Shown piece by piece: positions 24,138 to 33,053 of a stretch of DNA of 64,000 nt. Position numbers and translations under genes: made by a program. The notes under the pieces are model-generated. The model was not told the origin of the DNA, did no database searches, and saw nothing but the letters and a program-made list of their open reading frames with translations. The DNA is from Prosthecodimorpha hirschii (lineage in GTDB: Bacteria; Pseudomonadota; Alphaproteobacteria; Rhizobiales; Ancalomicrobiaceae), in the NCBI RefSeq assembly GCF_001305515.1, contig NZ_LJYW01000001.1:606307-670306 (forward strand). The letters run 5' to 3'. Numbering within the stretch: position 1 is the first letter of the stretch; every line of letters starts with the position of its first letter.

Positions 24138-26221
24138 GCTGCGGCCTCCCGGGGTCCGATTTCGCCGCTTGCCCGGCGGATGGTCGCCATCAGTCCATGC
24201 GCCGTCACGCCGATCTCGGCGCCGGGCGGGACCACGATGGTGGTGTAGGCGGATTCCACGATCAGCGGCCCGGGCACCGGGCTGCCGATATCGGCCGGCG
24301 TCAGCACCGGCACGGCGACCGCCCCGACACCGGCGAAGACCGCGCGGCGGCGGCGGGGTCCGGGGCGCGGCGGCTCGGCTTCGGCCCGCGGCAGTTCGCG
24401 CCCGGCGCGCTGCACCGTGCGGGCCCGGAGCCCCCAGGAGACCACCTCCACGGCCGAGCGCGGATCGCCGATGCCGAAGAGCCGGGCATGCGTCGCGTCG
24501 AAGGCGGCGCGGACGGCCGCCATCTCGCCGGGGCCCGGTATGCCGGCGCCGAGCGGGATCTCGATCTCCCAGATCTGCCGTTCGTAGCGACCCTCCAGGA
24601 AATATTCGAGCGCCGCGCCGGCACCGTCGCCCGCAGTCTCGGCGGCGAGCCGCGCCGACAGGTCCGCACCGATGCGCTCGAGATCCGCAGCCGAGAGGCT
24701 GTCGAGCCGGGCGAAACGCGTGACCCGGACCTCGCGCAGCATGTCGGACAGGAGGGCGCCGACCGCGCTCATGGCCGGAGCCATGGACGGAAACAGCACC
24801 GCCCGGCAGCCGAGGCGCCGGCCCAGTTCGACCGCGCCGAGCCCGGCCGCACCGCCGCCGGCGACCAGGACGGCACGCGCCGGATCGACGCCGCGCCGGA
24901 TGGTGACCTCCTCGATCGCCTGGACCATCTGCTCGCCGGCGACCTCCAGGATTGCCGCGGCCGCCGCCTCGATGCCGATGTCCAATGCGGCCGCCAGCGG
25001 TTCGATCGCGGTCCGCGCAAGGGCGGGGTCGAGCGGCATGCGCCCGCCCAGGAACCCGGCGGGATCGAGATAGCCGAGGACCAGCGCGGCATCGGTGACC
25101 GTCGCGGCCGTGCCGCCCCGGCCGTAGCAGGCCGGCCCCGGCACGGCGCCGGCGCTGGCCGGGCCGACCTGCAGCAGGCCGCCTTCGTCGACCGCGGCGA
25201 TCGAGCCGCCGCCGGCACCGACGCTCGACACGTCGACGGAGGGAAATCCGGTGATGTGGCCGCGATAGCGCCCGCCGATCCACAGTTCCTGGGTCGCCGG
25301 CAGCCGGCCGTCGGCGACCAGACTGACGTCGAAGGTGGTGCCGCCGGTGTCGATCACGACCGCGGTATTGCTGCCGGCATCGGCCGCGGCGAAGGCGCGC
25401 CCCGCGACCGGCGCCATGGCGGGACCGGAATTCAGCGCATGGATCGGTGCCCGCGCCATCGCGGCGATCGGGACGACGCCGCCCTGGGAGGTGACGGCCA
25501 GCGCGGTCCCGTCGAACCCTTCCTGCCGCAGGCGGGCTTCGAAGTCGGCGAGATGCGCCGTCATCACCGGCTTCAGCGCCGCGTCGAGGCAGGCCGAGGA
25601 GGCGCGCCGATATTCGCGCAGGCACGGATTGAGCTCGTGCGACAGCGTGACGGGAAGATCCGGGAAGCGCTCGGCCAGGAAGCGGCCGACCGCCTGTTCG
25701 TGCGCCGGATTGACGATCGACCACAGCAGGCAGACCGCGACCGCCTCGATGCGCTCGCGCTTGACCGCCTCCGCCAGCCGCTCCAACCCGGCGGGATCGA
25801 GCGGCGTCAGGATGCGGCCGGCGGCATCGATCCGCTCCGTGACCTGGAAGGTCAGACGCCGCGGCACCAGCGGGGCCGGGAACGGCACGGTGTAGTCGAA
25901 AGGCTCCGTCCGGCCGCCTTCGCGCAGGAGCAGGATGTCGGGATGGCCGGCCGTGGTCACGAAGGCGGTTCGCGCGGCGCTGCCCGTCACGATCGCGTTG
26001 ATCGCCTTGGTGCTGGTGTAGATGAAGACCTCGGCCGCCGCCAGGATCGCCCGGCGGCTGGTGCCGTTCCGGGCCGCGGCCGCATCGAGCGCGGCGAGGA
26101 CGCCCGCGACCGGATCGTCCGGCGTCGACGGCGCCTTGTGGATCGCGATCGATCCATCTTCGAACTCGATGGCCACGTCCGAGAACGTGCCGCCAATGTC
26201 AACGGCGATCCGACAGGCCAT
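24134..26221 (-). CDS. hyuA: Hydantoinase/oxoprolinase subunit A, pair 2
   Basis: 695-aa ATP-binding subunit with the phosphate loop DIGGTFSD at residues 8-15, a central HALNSGPAMAPVAGR block, DTGGTTFDVSLV and GAGGGSIAAVD. It is almost gaplessly alignable with HyuA1 and shares the LLREGGRTEPFDY and SIVNPAHE blocks. The ATG at 26221 is preceded by GGGAGGTGGGAGC and sets the phosphate loop at the N-terminus; upstream in-frame codons overlap the operator. It is the first gene of the hyuA2-hyuB2-SDR operon, all joined by four-base overlaps. Confidence 0.92.
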   Translation of the reverse strand: MACRIAVDIGGTFSDVAIEFEDGSIAIHKAPSTPDDPVAGVLAALDAAAARNGTSRRAILAAAEVFIYTSTKAINAIVTGSAARTAFVTTAGHPDILLLREGGRTEPFDYTVPFPAPLVPRRLTFQVTERIDAAGRILTPLDPAGLERLAEAVKRERIEAVAVCLLWSIVNPAHEQAVGRFLAERFPDLPVTLSHELNPCLREYRRASSACLDAALKPVMTAHLADFEARLRQEGFDGTALAVTSQGGVVPIAAMARAPIHALNSGPAMAPVAGRAFAAADAGSNTAVVIDTGGTTFDVSLVADGRLPATQELWIGGRYRGHITGFPSVDVSSVGAGGGSIAAVDEGGLLQVGPASAGAVPGPACYGRGGTAATVTDAALVLGYLDPAGFLGGRMPLDPALARTAIEPLAAALDIGIEAAAAAILEVAGEQMVQAIEEVTIRRGVDPARAVLVAGGGAAGLGAVELGRRLGCRAVLFPSMAPAMSAVGALLSDMLREVRVTRFARLDSLSAADLERIGADLSARLAAETAGDGAGAALEYFLEGRYERQIWEIEIPLGAGIPGPGEMAAVRAAFDATHARLFGIGDPRSAVEVVSWGLRARTVQRAGRELPRAEAEPPRPGPRRRRAVFAGVGAVAVPVLTPADIGSPVPGPLIVESAYTTIVVPPGAEIGVTAHGLMATIRRASGEIGPREAAA

Positions 26222-26237
26222 GCTCCCACCTCCCGAC

Positions 26238-26262
26238 TTGCATGCCATGCAACAAGCATGCA
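26238..26262 (-). promoter_or_regulatory. Shared three-half-site operator, site 6 (hyuA2 promoter)
   Basis: TTGCA-N5-TGCAA-N5-ATGCA on the + strand. The first two half-sites make a perfect 15-bp palindrome (26238-26252). It is only 16 bases from the hyuA2 start codon, closer than at the other promoters, so binding here would overlap the transcript leader or start site. Confidence 0.6.
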
Positions 26263-26447
26263 TCGTGCCATCGAGGAGGCGCGCGGAACCGCGGCGCACG
26301 GGGCCGTCGCCGCCCGGCCTGCGCCGGCCGGCCGTTCGCGGGACGATCGATCCTTCGGCAGATCGCCGCTTCCTTGGGCGCGCCGCCCCGGCTTCGCCCC
26401 CTGCATCGCAGGACGCATCGCCAAGACCGGCTGCCGGACCGGCCCCC

Positions 26448-27143
26448 TCAGAGCAGAGCGCCGAGCATGTCCTCGTTGCGGGTGATCTCCTCGGCGGTGC
26501 CGTGATGCAGCACGGTGCCGTTGCTCATCACATAGATGCGGTCGGAGACGTCGGCGGTCAGGGTGGCGTTCTGCTCGACCAGGAACACGGTGACGCCGGC
26601 CTCGCGCAGCCGGATCAGCGCCTTGCCGATCTCCTCGATGACGATCGGCGCGAGGCCGAGCGAGGGCTCGTCGAGGACGATCATCTCGGGCTCGGCCATC
26701 AGCCCCATGGAGACCGCGAGCATCTGCTGCTGGCCGCCCGACATGGTGCCGGCCGCCTGCCAGCGGCGCTCCGCCAGGATCGGGAACAGATCGTAGACCC
26801 GGCGCATCCGGGCCGCCTTGTCGGCGCCGTCGAACGCATAGGCGCCCATGAGGAGGTTCTCCTCCACCGACATGCGCGCGAAGATGCCCCGGCCCTCCGG
26901 CACGATCGACAGGCCGAGCGTGATGCGTTCGTGCGCCGGCACGCCGGCGAGGTCCCGGCCGCGGAAGGCGATGCGCCCGGCGGCGGGTTTGATGAGGCCG
27001 CCGAGCGCCTTGACGGTCGAGGTCTTGCCGGCCCCGTTGGGACCGATCAGGCCGACGATATCGCCCTTGCCGATGACGATGTCGAGGCTGCCGACCGCCA
27101 GGAAGGCGCCGTAGCGAATGGTCAAGCCGCTGATCTCAAGCAT
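26448..27143 (-). CDS. livF: Branched-chain-type ABC transporter ATPase
   Basis: 231-aa ATPase of the LivF type. Walker A GPNGAGKTS is near residue 36, the signature is MSGGQQQMLAVSMGL and Walker B is MIVLDEPSLGLAP. It starts 8 bases inside the end of livG and is the last gene of the ten-gene leftward operon. With LivG it forms the ATPase heterodimer that drives uptake through LivHM. Substrates of this class range from branched-chain amino acids to amides, urea and aromatic acids, so the ligand should be judged from the operon (FAH, hyuAB, DapA), not from the name. Confidence 0.9.
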   Translation of the reverse strand: MLEISGLTIRYGAFLAVGSLDIVIGKGDIVGLIGPNGAGKTSTVKALGGLIKPAAGRIAFRGRDLAGVPAHERITLGLSIVPEGRGIFARMSVEENLLMGAYAFDGADKAARMRRVYDLFPILAERRWQAAGTMSGGQQQMLAVSMGLMAEPEMIVLDEPSLGLAPIVIEEIGKALIRLREAGVTVFLVEQNATLTADVSDRIYVMSNGTVLHHGTAEEITRNEDMLGALL

Positions 27144-27858
27144 GCGCCCGTCCCAGATATTGATCGACGACGCGCTTGTCGGCGAGGATTTCGGCCGGCG
27201 TCCCCTGCATCAGCTTCTCGCCCGCCAGCATGACGACGACGCTGTCGGCGAGTTCGCGGATCACCTTCATGGCATGCTCGATGACGAACAGGCCGGTGCG
27301 CCGGCGCAGGTCGCCGAGCACCTGCAGCATCGCCCGGACCTCGGTCGCCGAGAGCCCACCGACCGGTTCGTCGAGCATGATCAATCGGGCGCGCTGGACG
27401 AGCCGCATCAGGATCTCCAGCCGCCGCTGCTCGAACAGCGTCAGCGATCCCGCCGGCACGGCGAGCCGGTGGCCGAGTTGCAGCCAGTCGAGCGTGGCGG
27501 CGATCTCGTCGGCATCCATCCGGTTCGGCGCGTCGACGGTCGCAGTGGCGATGTTGTCGGCGACGGTCAGTTCGCGGAACACCCGCACCGCCTGATAGGT
27601 GCGGGTGATGCCGGCCGCCGCCATGCGGTGGGGGCGGAAGCCCGTCACCTCGGCGCCGGCGACGCGGACGCGGCCCTCCTGCGGCGCCAGATGGCCGGTG
27701 ACGACGTTGACGAAGGTCGTCTTGCCGGAGCCGTTCGGCCCGATCATGCCGAGCGTCTCGCCCTCGAACTGGGTGACGCTGACCTTGCGCAGGGCGACCA
27801 CGCCGCCGAAGCGCATGACGATGCCTTCGGCCTCGAACAGGGGAACGCGGCCGGTCAT
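27136..27858 (-). CDS. livG: Branched-chain-type ABC transporter ATPase
   Basis: 240-aa LivG-type ATPase. Walker A GPNGSGKTT lies near residue 39 and Walker B is LIMLDEPVGGLSA. The signature region reads SLTLFEQRRLEI in place of LSGGQQ, the relaxed form seen in some LivG-type proteins but here unusually divergent. The ATG at 27858 overlaps the livM stop. The missing GGQ of the signature motif is a real oddity; ATP hydrolysis might rest mainly on the LivF site. Confidence 0.87.
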   Translation of the reverse strand: MTGRVPLFEAEGIVMRFGGVVALRKVSVTQFEGETLGMIGPNGSGKTTFVNVVTGHLAPQEGRVRVAGAEVTGFRPHRMAAAGITRTYQAVRVFRELTVADNIATATVDAPNRMDADEIAATLDWLQLGHRLAVPAGSLTLFEQRRLEILMRLVQRARLIMLDEPVGGLSATEVRAMLQVLGDLRRRTGLFVIEHAMKVIRELADSVVVMLAGEKLMQGTPAEILADKRVVDQYLGRAHA

Positions 27859-28835
27859 GCGGCCTCCTTGCGTCTGAGTCCGGGGGATTGGGTGCCGGTT
27901 CCGGCCGCGGCGCGGCTGCCGAGGCCGCCCAGGATGCCGCCCGGCAGGAGCACGATGACGCCGATGATCAGAAGGCCGTAGATCACGTCCTTCACCTTGT
28001 AGTAGTCTTGCAGCAGGAACGGCAGCGGTGCGAGCAGGACGGTCCCGACCACCGCGCCCCAGATCGTGCCGCGGCCGCCGAAGGCGACCATCAGCCAGAT
28101 GTTGAGGCTGAGCAGCACGTCGAAGCTGCGCGGCGAGACGAAACCGACATAGGGCGCGTAGAAGGCGCCCCCGACGGCGGCGAAGAGCGAGCCGACGAAG
28201 AAGGCGGCGAGCTTCTGGCGGACCACGTCGATGCCGAGCATTTCGGCCAGTTCGTCGTCCTCGCGCACCGCCACCAGGCGGCGGCCGAACGGCGCCTCGA
28301 CGATCAGCACCAGCGCCACCATGGCGCCGACCGCTAGCGTCGCCAGGACGAGGTCGAAACCGACCCCCTGCAGCGGCCCGCCGAACCAGGCCGGCGGCGC
28401 GATCTGCGAGATGCCGGTGTCGCCGTTGGTCAGGTTGACGAAATAGACGAAGGCCAGCGTGATCACGGTCTGGATCACCAGCGAGCAGAGCGTGAAGTAG
28501 AAGCCCTTCAGCCGCAGCGCCGGCAGGCCGAGCCCGACGCCGACCAGGGCGGCGAACAGGGCTGCGACCGGCAGCGCCGTCCAGAAGGCGAAGCCCGCCG
28601 CCATCAGCCCGACCGCCGCATAGGCGCTGATGCCGGCGATGCCGGCGAACATCAGCGGCATCAGGCCGGCATAGCCGTAGAGCAGGCTCATGCCGGCGGT
28701 CCACACGACATGCAGGAGCGCGATCCCGCCGATGAAGGCGAAGTAGCGGTTGCCGGCGAGCAGCAGCGGCAGCGCATAGGCGGCGACGGCGAAGACCAGG
28801 AGGCCGCGGCCATGTTTGCGGAGGGCGTCGGTCAT
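27855..28835 (-). CDS. livM: Branched-chain-type ABC transporter permease
   Basis: 326-aa inner-membrane permease of the LivM family with about nine hydrophobic helices and the coupling-loop block FGRRLVAVREDDELAEMLGIDVVRQKLAAFFVGSLFAAVGGAFYA in the middle. The start at 28835 overlaps the livH stop by four bases. It pairs with LivH to form the channel of the importer encoded at 26448-31039. The C-terminal tail is basic (LRRKEAA). Confidence 0.9.
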   Translation of the reverse strand: MTDALRKHGRGLLVFAVAAYALPLLLAGNRYFAFIGGIALLHVVWTAGMSLLYGYAGLMPLMFAGIAGISAYAAVGLMAAGFAFWTALPVAALFAALVGVGLGLPALRLKGFYFTLCSLVIQTVITLAFVYFVNLTNGDTGISQIAPPAWFGGPLQGVGFDLVLATLAVGAMVALVLIVEAPFGRRLVAVREDDELAEMLGIDVVRQKLAAFFVGSLFAAVGGAFYAPYVGFVSPRSFDVLLSLNIWLMVAFGGRGTIWGAVVGTVLLAPLPFLLQDYYKVKDVIYGLLIIGVIVLLPGGILGGLGSRAAAGTGTQSPGLRRKEAA

Positions 28836-29707
28836 CGTGCGAAGAGCCCCGAGGGTTTCATGAGCAGGATCAGCAGCATCGCGCCGAGATACGAGAAGGT
28901 GGCGACGGTCGGGCTGGCGAAGGCGCTGACGATCGCCTGGGTGAAGCCGAACACCATGCCGACCGCGACCGCGCCGACCACCGAGCCCGGCCCGCCGATG
29001 ATCATGATCGCGAAGGCGGTGATCGACATCGACCAGGAGACGGAGAGGTCGAACGAATAGGCGAAGGCGTAGAGCACGCCGCCCGCCGCCACGACCAGGT
29101 TGCCGAGCACGAAGGAGAGCCGGTAGATCGCCCGGACGTTGACGCCGCGCAGCGAGGCGGCATCGCGGTTCTGGAACACCGCCCGGATGGCACGGCCATA
29201 TTTGTGATAGCGCAGCAGCGCGAACAGGGCCGCCAGCAGGGCCACGCCGGTCACCAGAGCCGCGAGGCGGCTGTTCGAGACCGGGAAGGGCCCGAGAAAG
29301 GTGATGCCGGCCATCAGGGGCGGGATCTGGAACTGGTCGCTCCAGACCCCGTAGGTAACCGAGAACAGGCCGGCCAGGATCTGCGTGATGCCGAGGCTGA
29401 GCACGAAATAGGAGACGTTGCGGTTCGGCACGTCGTAGAAGCGCCGGATCAGCATCTGTTCGAGCAGCAGCGAGGCCGGCACGCTCGCGCCGATCACCAG
29501 GAGCGCGGCGACGACCGGGTGCAGCCCCCAGGAGACCGCGGCCGACCAGAGGGCGAGCGCGGCCAGCAGGAAGAACTGGCCGTTGGCGGCGTTCGGCATC
29601 CAGATTGAGCCGTAGATGATCGTCACCCCCGCCGCCACGAGCGAGAAGATGACGCCGAGCATCAGGCCGGTGAAGAGCGTGGAGATCAGGACGAGTTCGG
29701 TCGGCAT
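28832..29707 (-). CDS. livH: Branched-chain-type ABC transporter permease
   Basis: 291-aa permease of the LivH family, hydrophobic throughout, with the typical GVIFSLVAAGVTIIYGSIWMPNAANGQFFLLAA start and the RAIRAVFQNRDAASLRGVNVRAIYRLSFVLG coupling loop. The ATG at 29707 is preferred to a GTG two codons upstream because the preceding GGGGGTG is well placed for it. It follows the binding-protein gene after 147 bases, a gap long enough for a stem-loop that lowers expression relative to the binding protein. Confidence 0.9.
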   Translation of the reverse strand: MPTELVLISTLFTGLMLGVIFSLVAAGVTIIYGSIWMPNAANGQFFLLAALALWSAAVSWGLHPVVAALLVIGASVPASLLLEQMLIRRFYDVPNRNVSYFVLSLGITQILAGLFSVTYGVWSDQFQIPPLMAGITFLGPFPVSNSRLAALVTGVALLAALFALLRYHKYGRAIRAVFQNRDAASLRGVNVRAIYRLSFVLGNLVVAAGGVLYAFAYSFDLSVSWSMSITAFAIMIIGGPGSVVGAVAVGMVFGFTQAIVSAFASPTVATFSYLGAMLLILLMKPSGLFAR

Positions 29708-29854
29708 GGACACCCCCGGTCCGGTCCGGCGGCGGGGCTCGGAGCCCCGCGACCGGGCCCAAGGACCCGCCGCGTTGAAGACGGAACTTGCCGCATGGGT
29801 CGGGCCGCCGCGTCGCCGCGGCCGCCTCCCCTCACGCGCGGAACGACCACCCGG

Positions 29855-31039
29855 TCACTTGACCAGATCGTAGACCGGGATGATTTCCGGGTCCCAGTTG
29901 GTGGTGAAGACCGGCTTCGACTTGTACTCGACCTCGCCCACGTCCTGGATCTGCATGAAGTAGATGTATTCCTTGCGGGCGCCGTTCTTGTCGAACTCGA
30001 TCGGGATGCCGGAGGTGACTTCCTTGCTCTTCAGCGCGGAGAGCGTATTGCGGAAGACCTCGCGATCGTCGCCGGCCTTCGGGTCGGCATCGATCACCTC
30101 GCGGATGATCTGCGAGGTGACGTAGCAGTAGTTCTCGACATAGGACGGCAGGCGCTTGTTCTGGGCCTTGAAGTCGTCGATGAACTTGCGCCCCTCGGCG
30201 GTCACGGTGTCGAGGTTGGCATCGAAGAAGGTGCCGTAGAGCGAGCCGACGCTGCGCTTGCCCCAACCCTTGACCTGGGTCGCCATGCCGTAGGGGTGGA
30301 TGATCTTCTCCGGCTTGATGCCGACATCGAGCAGCTGGTTGGTGATCGTGTTGTCGAAGCCGCCGGCGCCGACCACGACGACATAGTCGGGATTGGCGGC
30401 GAGCACCTGGGCGGCCTGGACGGTGGCGTCGTTTGAGCCCTGCGGGAACACGATCTCCGGCTCGATCTTCAGGCCCTTCTTGGCGGCCTGGTATTTGAGG
30501 CCGGCCGAGATGGCACGCATCAGGGCGAAGTCGGAATGCATCAACGCGATCTTGGCGCCCGGCTTCTGCTTGGCGACGAATTCGGCGATGGCGTAGCCCC
30601 AGCCGGCGGCATTAGGCTCGATGCGGAAGGAATAGCGCGTGCCGGGCTTGGTCAACTGCGGGAAGGCGGCGACCGGGACCAGGAACGGCACCTTGTTCTG
30701 CTCGGCATAGCCGTAGATGGCGAGCGCGGTATCCGAACTGGTCGGGCCGCTGAGCGCGATCACCTTGCTCTGGATGTCGAGATTGCGCGCCGCCGCGACC
30801 GCTTGGGTCGGCTGGGTCTGGTTGTCGATCTGGATGAACTCGATCTTGCGCTTGCCGGGCGGGTTGAGCGTCGCCTCGGCGAATTTCAGACCCGCCACGC
30901 AGGCGGTCCCGAAGAACGACCAGGGTCCGGTCAGTTCGGTGACGAAGCCGACCTTGACGGACTCCTGGTCGGCGGCAGCCGCCGTCTGCGGCGTGACAAG
31001 CGCCAGCCCGAGGCCGGCGGCGACGATGGTTCTGTTCAT
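29855..31039 (-). CDS. livK: Branched-chain-type ABC transporter substrate-binding protein
   Basis: 394-aa periplasmic binding protein (type-1 fold). The signal peptide ends near TAAAA (residue 23). The mature protein begins ADQESVKVGFVTELTGPWSFFG and has the LSGPTSSDTALAI and HSDFALMRAISAG blocks of the LivJ/AmiC group. The ATG at 31039 has GGAGGAAA in front. It captures the ligand for LivHMGF. The ligand is unknown; the operon contains lyase, FAH-family and hydantoinase-type enzymes but no amino-acid catabolic enzyme. Confidence 0.9.
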   Translation of the reverse strand: MNRTIVAAGLGLALVTPQTAAAADQESVKVGFVTELTGPWSFFGTACVAGLKFAEATLNPPGKRKIEFIQIDNQTQPTQAVAAARNLDIQSKVIALSGPTSSDTALAIYGYAEQNKVPFLVPVAAFPQLTKPGTRYSFRIEPNAAGWGYAIAEFVAKQKPGAKIALMHSDFALMRAISAGLKYQAAKKGLKIEPEIVFPQGSNDATVQAAQVLAANPDYVVVVGAGGFDNTITNQLLDVGIKPEKIIHPYGMATQVKGWGKRSVGSLYGTFFDANLDTVTAEGRKFIDDFKAQNKRLPSYVENYCYVTSQIIREVIDADPKAGDDREVFRNTLSALKSKEVTSGIPIEFDKNGARKEYIYFMQIQDVGEVEYKSKPVFTTNWDPEIIPVYDLVK

Positions 31040-31110
31040 GTGATTTCCTCCCGTTGAGCCGATTTTCGGACTTCTTGGTCTTGTTGGTTTTGTTGGGTCT
31101 GGTCGCCCGG

Positions 31111-32067
31111 CTAGCCGAGCGGCCGGCCGGTCGCCCCGTCCAGAAGGCCCGCCTGGACGAGCGCGCCGCGGATGCGCTCGATCTCGGGCGCGCGGATTTT
31201 CACCAACGGCGGCCGCACGACGGCGCGCGGCAGGCGGCCGAGCAGCACGAGGGCCTCCTTCATGCGGTTGTGCATGTCGACCCAGGGCTCGGCGTAGAAG
31301 ACGCTGGCGAGCGGATGGATGCGGTCGTTGAGGGCGCGGGCGCGGGCGAGATCGTTCGCCCGGACGGCCTCGAAGAGCTGCGCCTGCAGATCCGGAATGA
31401 CGCTGCCGCTGCCCGACAGGAGCCCGTTGCAGCCGAGCACGAGCGAGCTCAGCAGCCAGGCTGAATGGGTCGTCAGCACGTTGACCGGACGCGCTGCCGA
31501 CTGCAGCAGGCGCACATGCATCTCGTGCTGCTGGACGTTGGCACACCAGTCCTTGATCGCCGCCACGCTCGGCACTTCGGCGACGAGACGCATCAGCGTG
31601 TCACGCGGATAGCCCTGGCCGGTGGCGAGCGGATACTGGAAGGCGATGATCGGCAGGTCGCTGGCATCGGCGATGCGCTTGAAATGCTCGACCACCATGT
31701 CGGCCGACTGGCCGAGCGTGAACGGCGCGGGCGGGAAGACCAGCAGGGCCGAGGCGCCCCCGGCGGTCGCCATGCGGGCGATCTCGGCGGCCTGCAGGCT
31801 GCCGTCGGCCCAGATGCCGTTGACGAGCGGCATGCGGTCGCCGATCGCGTCGAGCGCGACATCGAGCACCCGCCGCTGTTCGTCGAAGCTGCACGAGGCG
31901 ACCTCGGTCGAATGGGCATTGATGGTGATCGCCGAGAGACCGGGCGTCGCCGCCACATCGGCGAGATGCGACCGGAAGCTCGCCTCGTCGATCGAGAGAT
32001 CGTCGTGGAACGGCAGCAGAACCGCGGGGATCACCCCGTGCGGCCGGTAGTCGTGACGCCTTGCCAT
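31111..32067 (-). CDS. DapA-family lyase/aldolase
   Basis: 318-aa (beta/alpha)8 enzyme of the dihydrodipicolinate synthase / N-acetylneuraminate lyase family. The Schiff-base lysine is Lys172 in AAIKDW and the proton-relay tyrosine is Tyr145 in FQYP. The GxxGE-type pyruvate-binding motif is altered (NAHSTEVAS at residues 50-58), so the keto acid may not be pyruvate. The ATG at 32067 has GGGGGGAG upstream. Its setting in a transport and hydrolase operon makes a catabolic aldolase or dehydratase more likely than lysine synthesis. Confidence 0.85.
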   Translation of the reverse strand: MARRHDYRPHGVIPAVLLPFHDDLSIDEASFRSHLADVAATPGLSAITINAHSTEVASCSFDEQRRVLDVALDAIGDRMPLVNGIWADGSLQAAEIARMATAGGASALLVFPPAPFTLGQSADMVVEHFKRIADASDLPIIAFQYPLATGQGYPRDTLMRLVAEVPSVAAIKDWCANVQQHEMHVRLLQSAARPVNVLTTHSAWLLSSLVLGCNGLLSGSGSVIPDLQAQLFEAVRANDLARARALNDRIHPLASVFYAEPWVDMHNRMKEALVLLGRLPRAVVRPPLVKIRAPEIERIRGALVQAGLLDGATGRPLG

Positions 32068-32100
32068 CCTGGCTCCCCCCTTCATCCTCTTGTTCTCACT

Positions 32101-32955
32101 TCAGATCTTCCGCCAGGCCGGGCGCAGGCTGCGACGCTCCAGCGGCCAGATGCGGCCGAGCTTTTCGGTCGTCTCGATCAGCACCGGCGCGAAGGCTTCG
32201 AGCGCCTCGCGCGTCATGCGGTTGGTCGGCGCGGCGAGGCTGACGGCGCCGACGCATTCCGGCGAACCGTCGAGCGACGGGATGACGATCGGGGCCGCAA
32301 TGGCGCCGACGCCGAGTTCCTGCTCCTCGTAGGCGGTGGCGAAGCCGCGCGCATGCGAGAGCTCCAGATCGGCCTTGAGGTCCGTGCGGGTGATCTTGGT
32401 ATTGGGCGTCAGCCGGGTCAGGCCCTGCCGTTCCAGGAGTCCCCAGGCGCGCTCGAACGGCATGGTCGAGAGCCAGGCCTTGCCGATGGCATGGGCGTTG
32501 AGGACGATCTCCAGCGAATAGTTCGGGTCGATCCGCACCGAACGGGTCTGGCCGGCGACCGCATAGATCCAGGTCAACCGCTCGGTGGTCTCGACGATGG
32601 CCAGCCGCACCAGCTCGCCCGAATGCTCGGCGAGCTGCTTCAGCGGCACGGCCGACTGGTCGAGCAGGCGGCTCTTCTGCAACTGGCGCAGGCCGAGATT
32701 GCTGATCCGGTAGGTCAATTGGTAGGTCTGGCTGACCTCGTCGCGCCAGACCAGTTCCAGATGCGACAGCGTATCGAGCAGCTTGACGGCGATCGCCTTG
32801 TTCACGCCGAGCTGGCGGGCGACTTCCGAGATGCCCAGACCGACGGTCGAATCCGCCATGATCTCGACGATACGGAAGGCGCGCTCGACCGAGACGATGA
32901 TGTCCTCGGACACCTTCTCGCTCGCACCGGGTCGGAATGGGCTGGCGGTCGGCAT
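32101..32955 (-). CDS. IclR-family transcriptional regulator
   Basis: 284-aa IclR-type regulator with an N-terminal winged helix (about residues 20-85, GISEVARQLGVNKAIAVKLLDTL) and a C-terminal GAF-like effector domain (IGKAWLSTMPFERAW, then VGAIAAPIVIPSLDGSPECVGAVSLAAP). The ATG at 32955 has AGAGAGGATC in front. It lies inside the leftward operon between hyuB3 and the DapA-family gene, so it is probably autoregulated together with its targets. A candidate palindromic operator lies upstream of the first gene at 37932-37944. Confidence 0.9.
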   Translation of the reverse strand: MPTASPFRPGASEKVSEDIIVSVERAFRIVEIMADSTVGLGISEVARQLGVNKAIAVKLLDTLSHLELVWRDEVSQTYQLTYRISNLGLRQLQKSRLLDQSAVPLKQLAEHSGELVRLAIVETTERLTWIYAVAGQTRSVRIDPNYSLEIVLNAHAIGKAWLSTMPFERAWGLLERQGLTRLTPNTKITRTDLKADLELSHARGFATAYEEQELGVGAIAAPIVIPSLDGSPECVGAVSLAAPTNRMTREALEAFAPVLIETTEKLGRIWPLERRSLRPAWRKI

Positions 32956-33053
32956 GTCGATCCTCTCTTCGTCAGGCGGCAGGGTGGTGCATCCTGCCGC
33001 CTCCCCTTGCCTGCCGGCAACGGCGCGGTCTCCGGCGGCGGCCGTCGGCAGCG

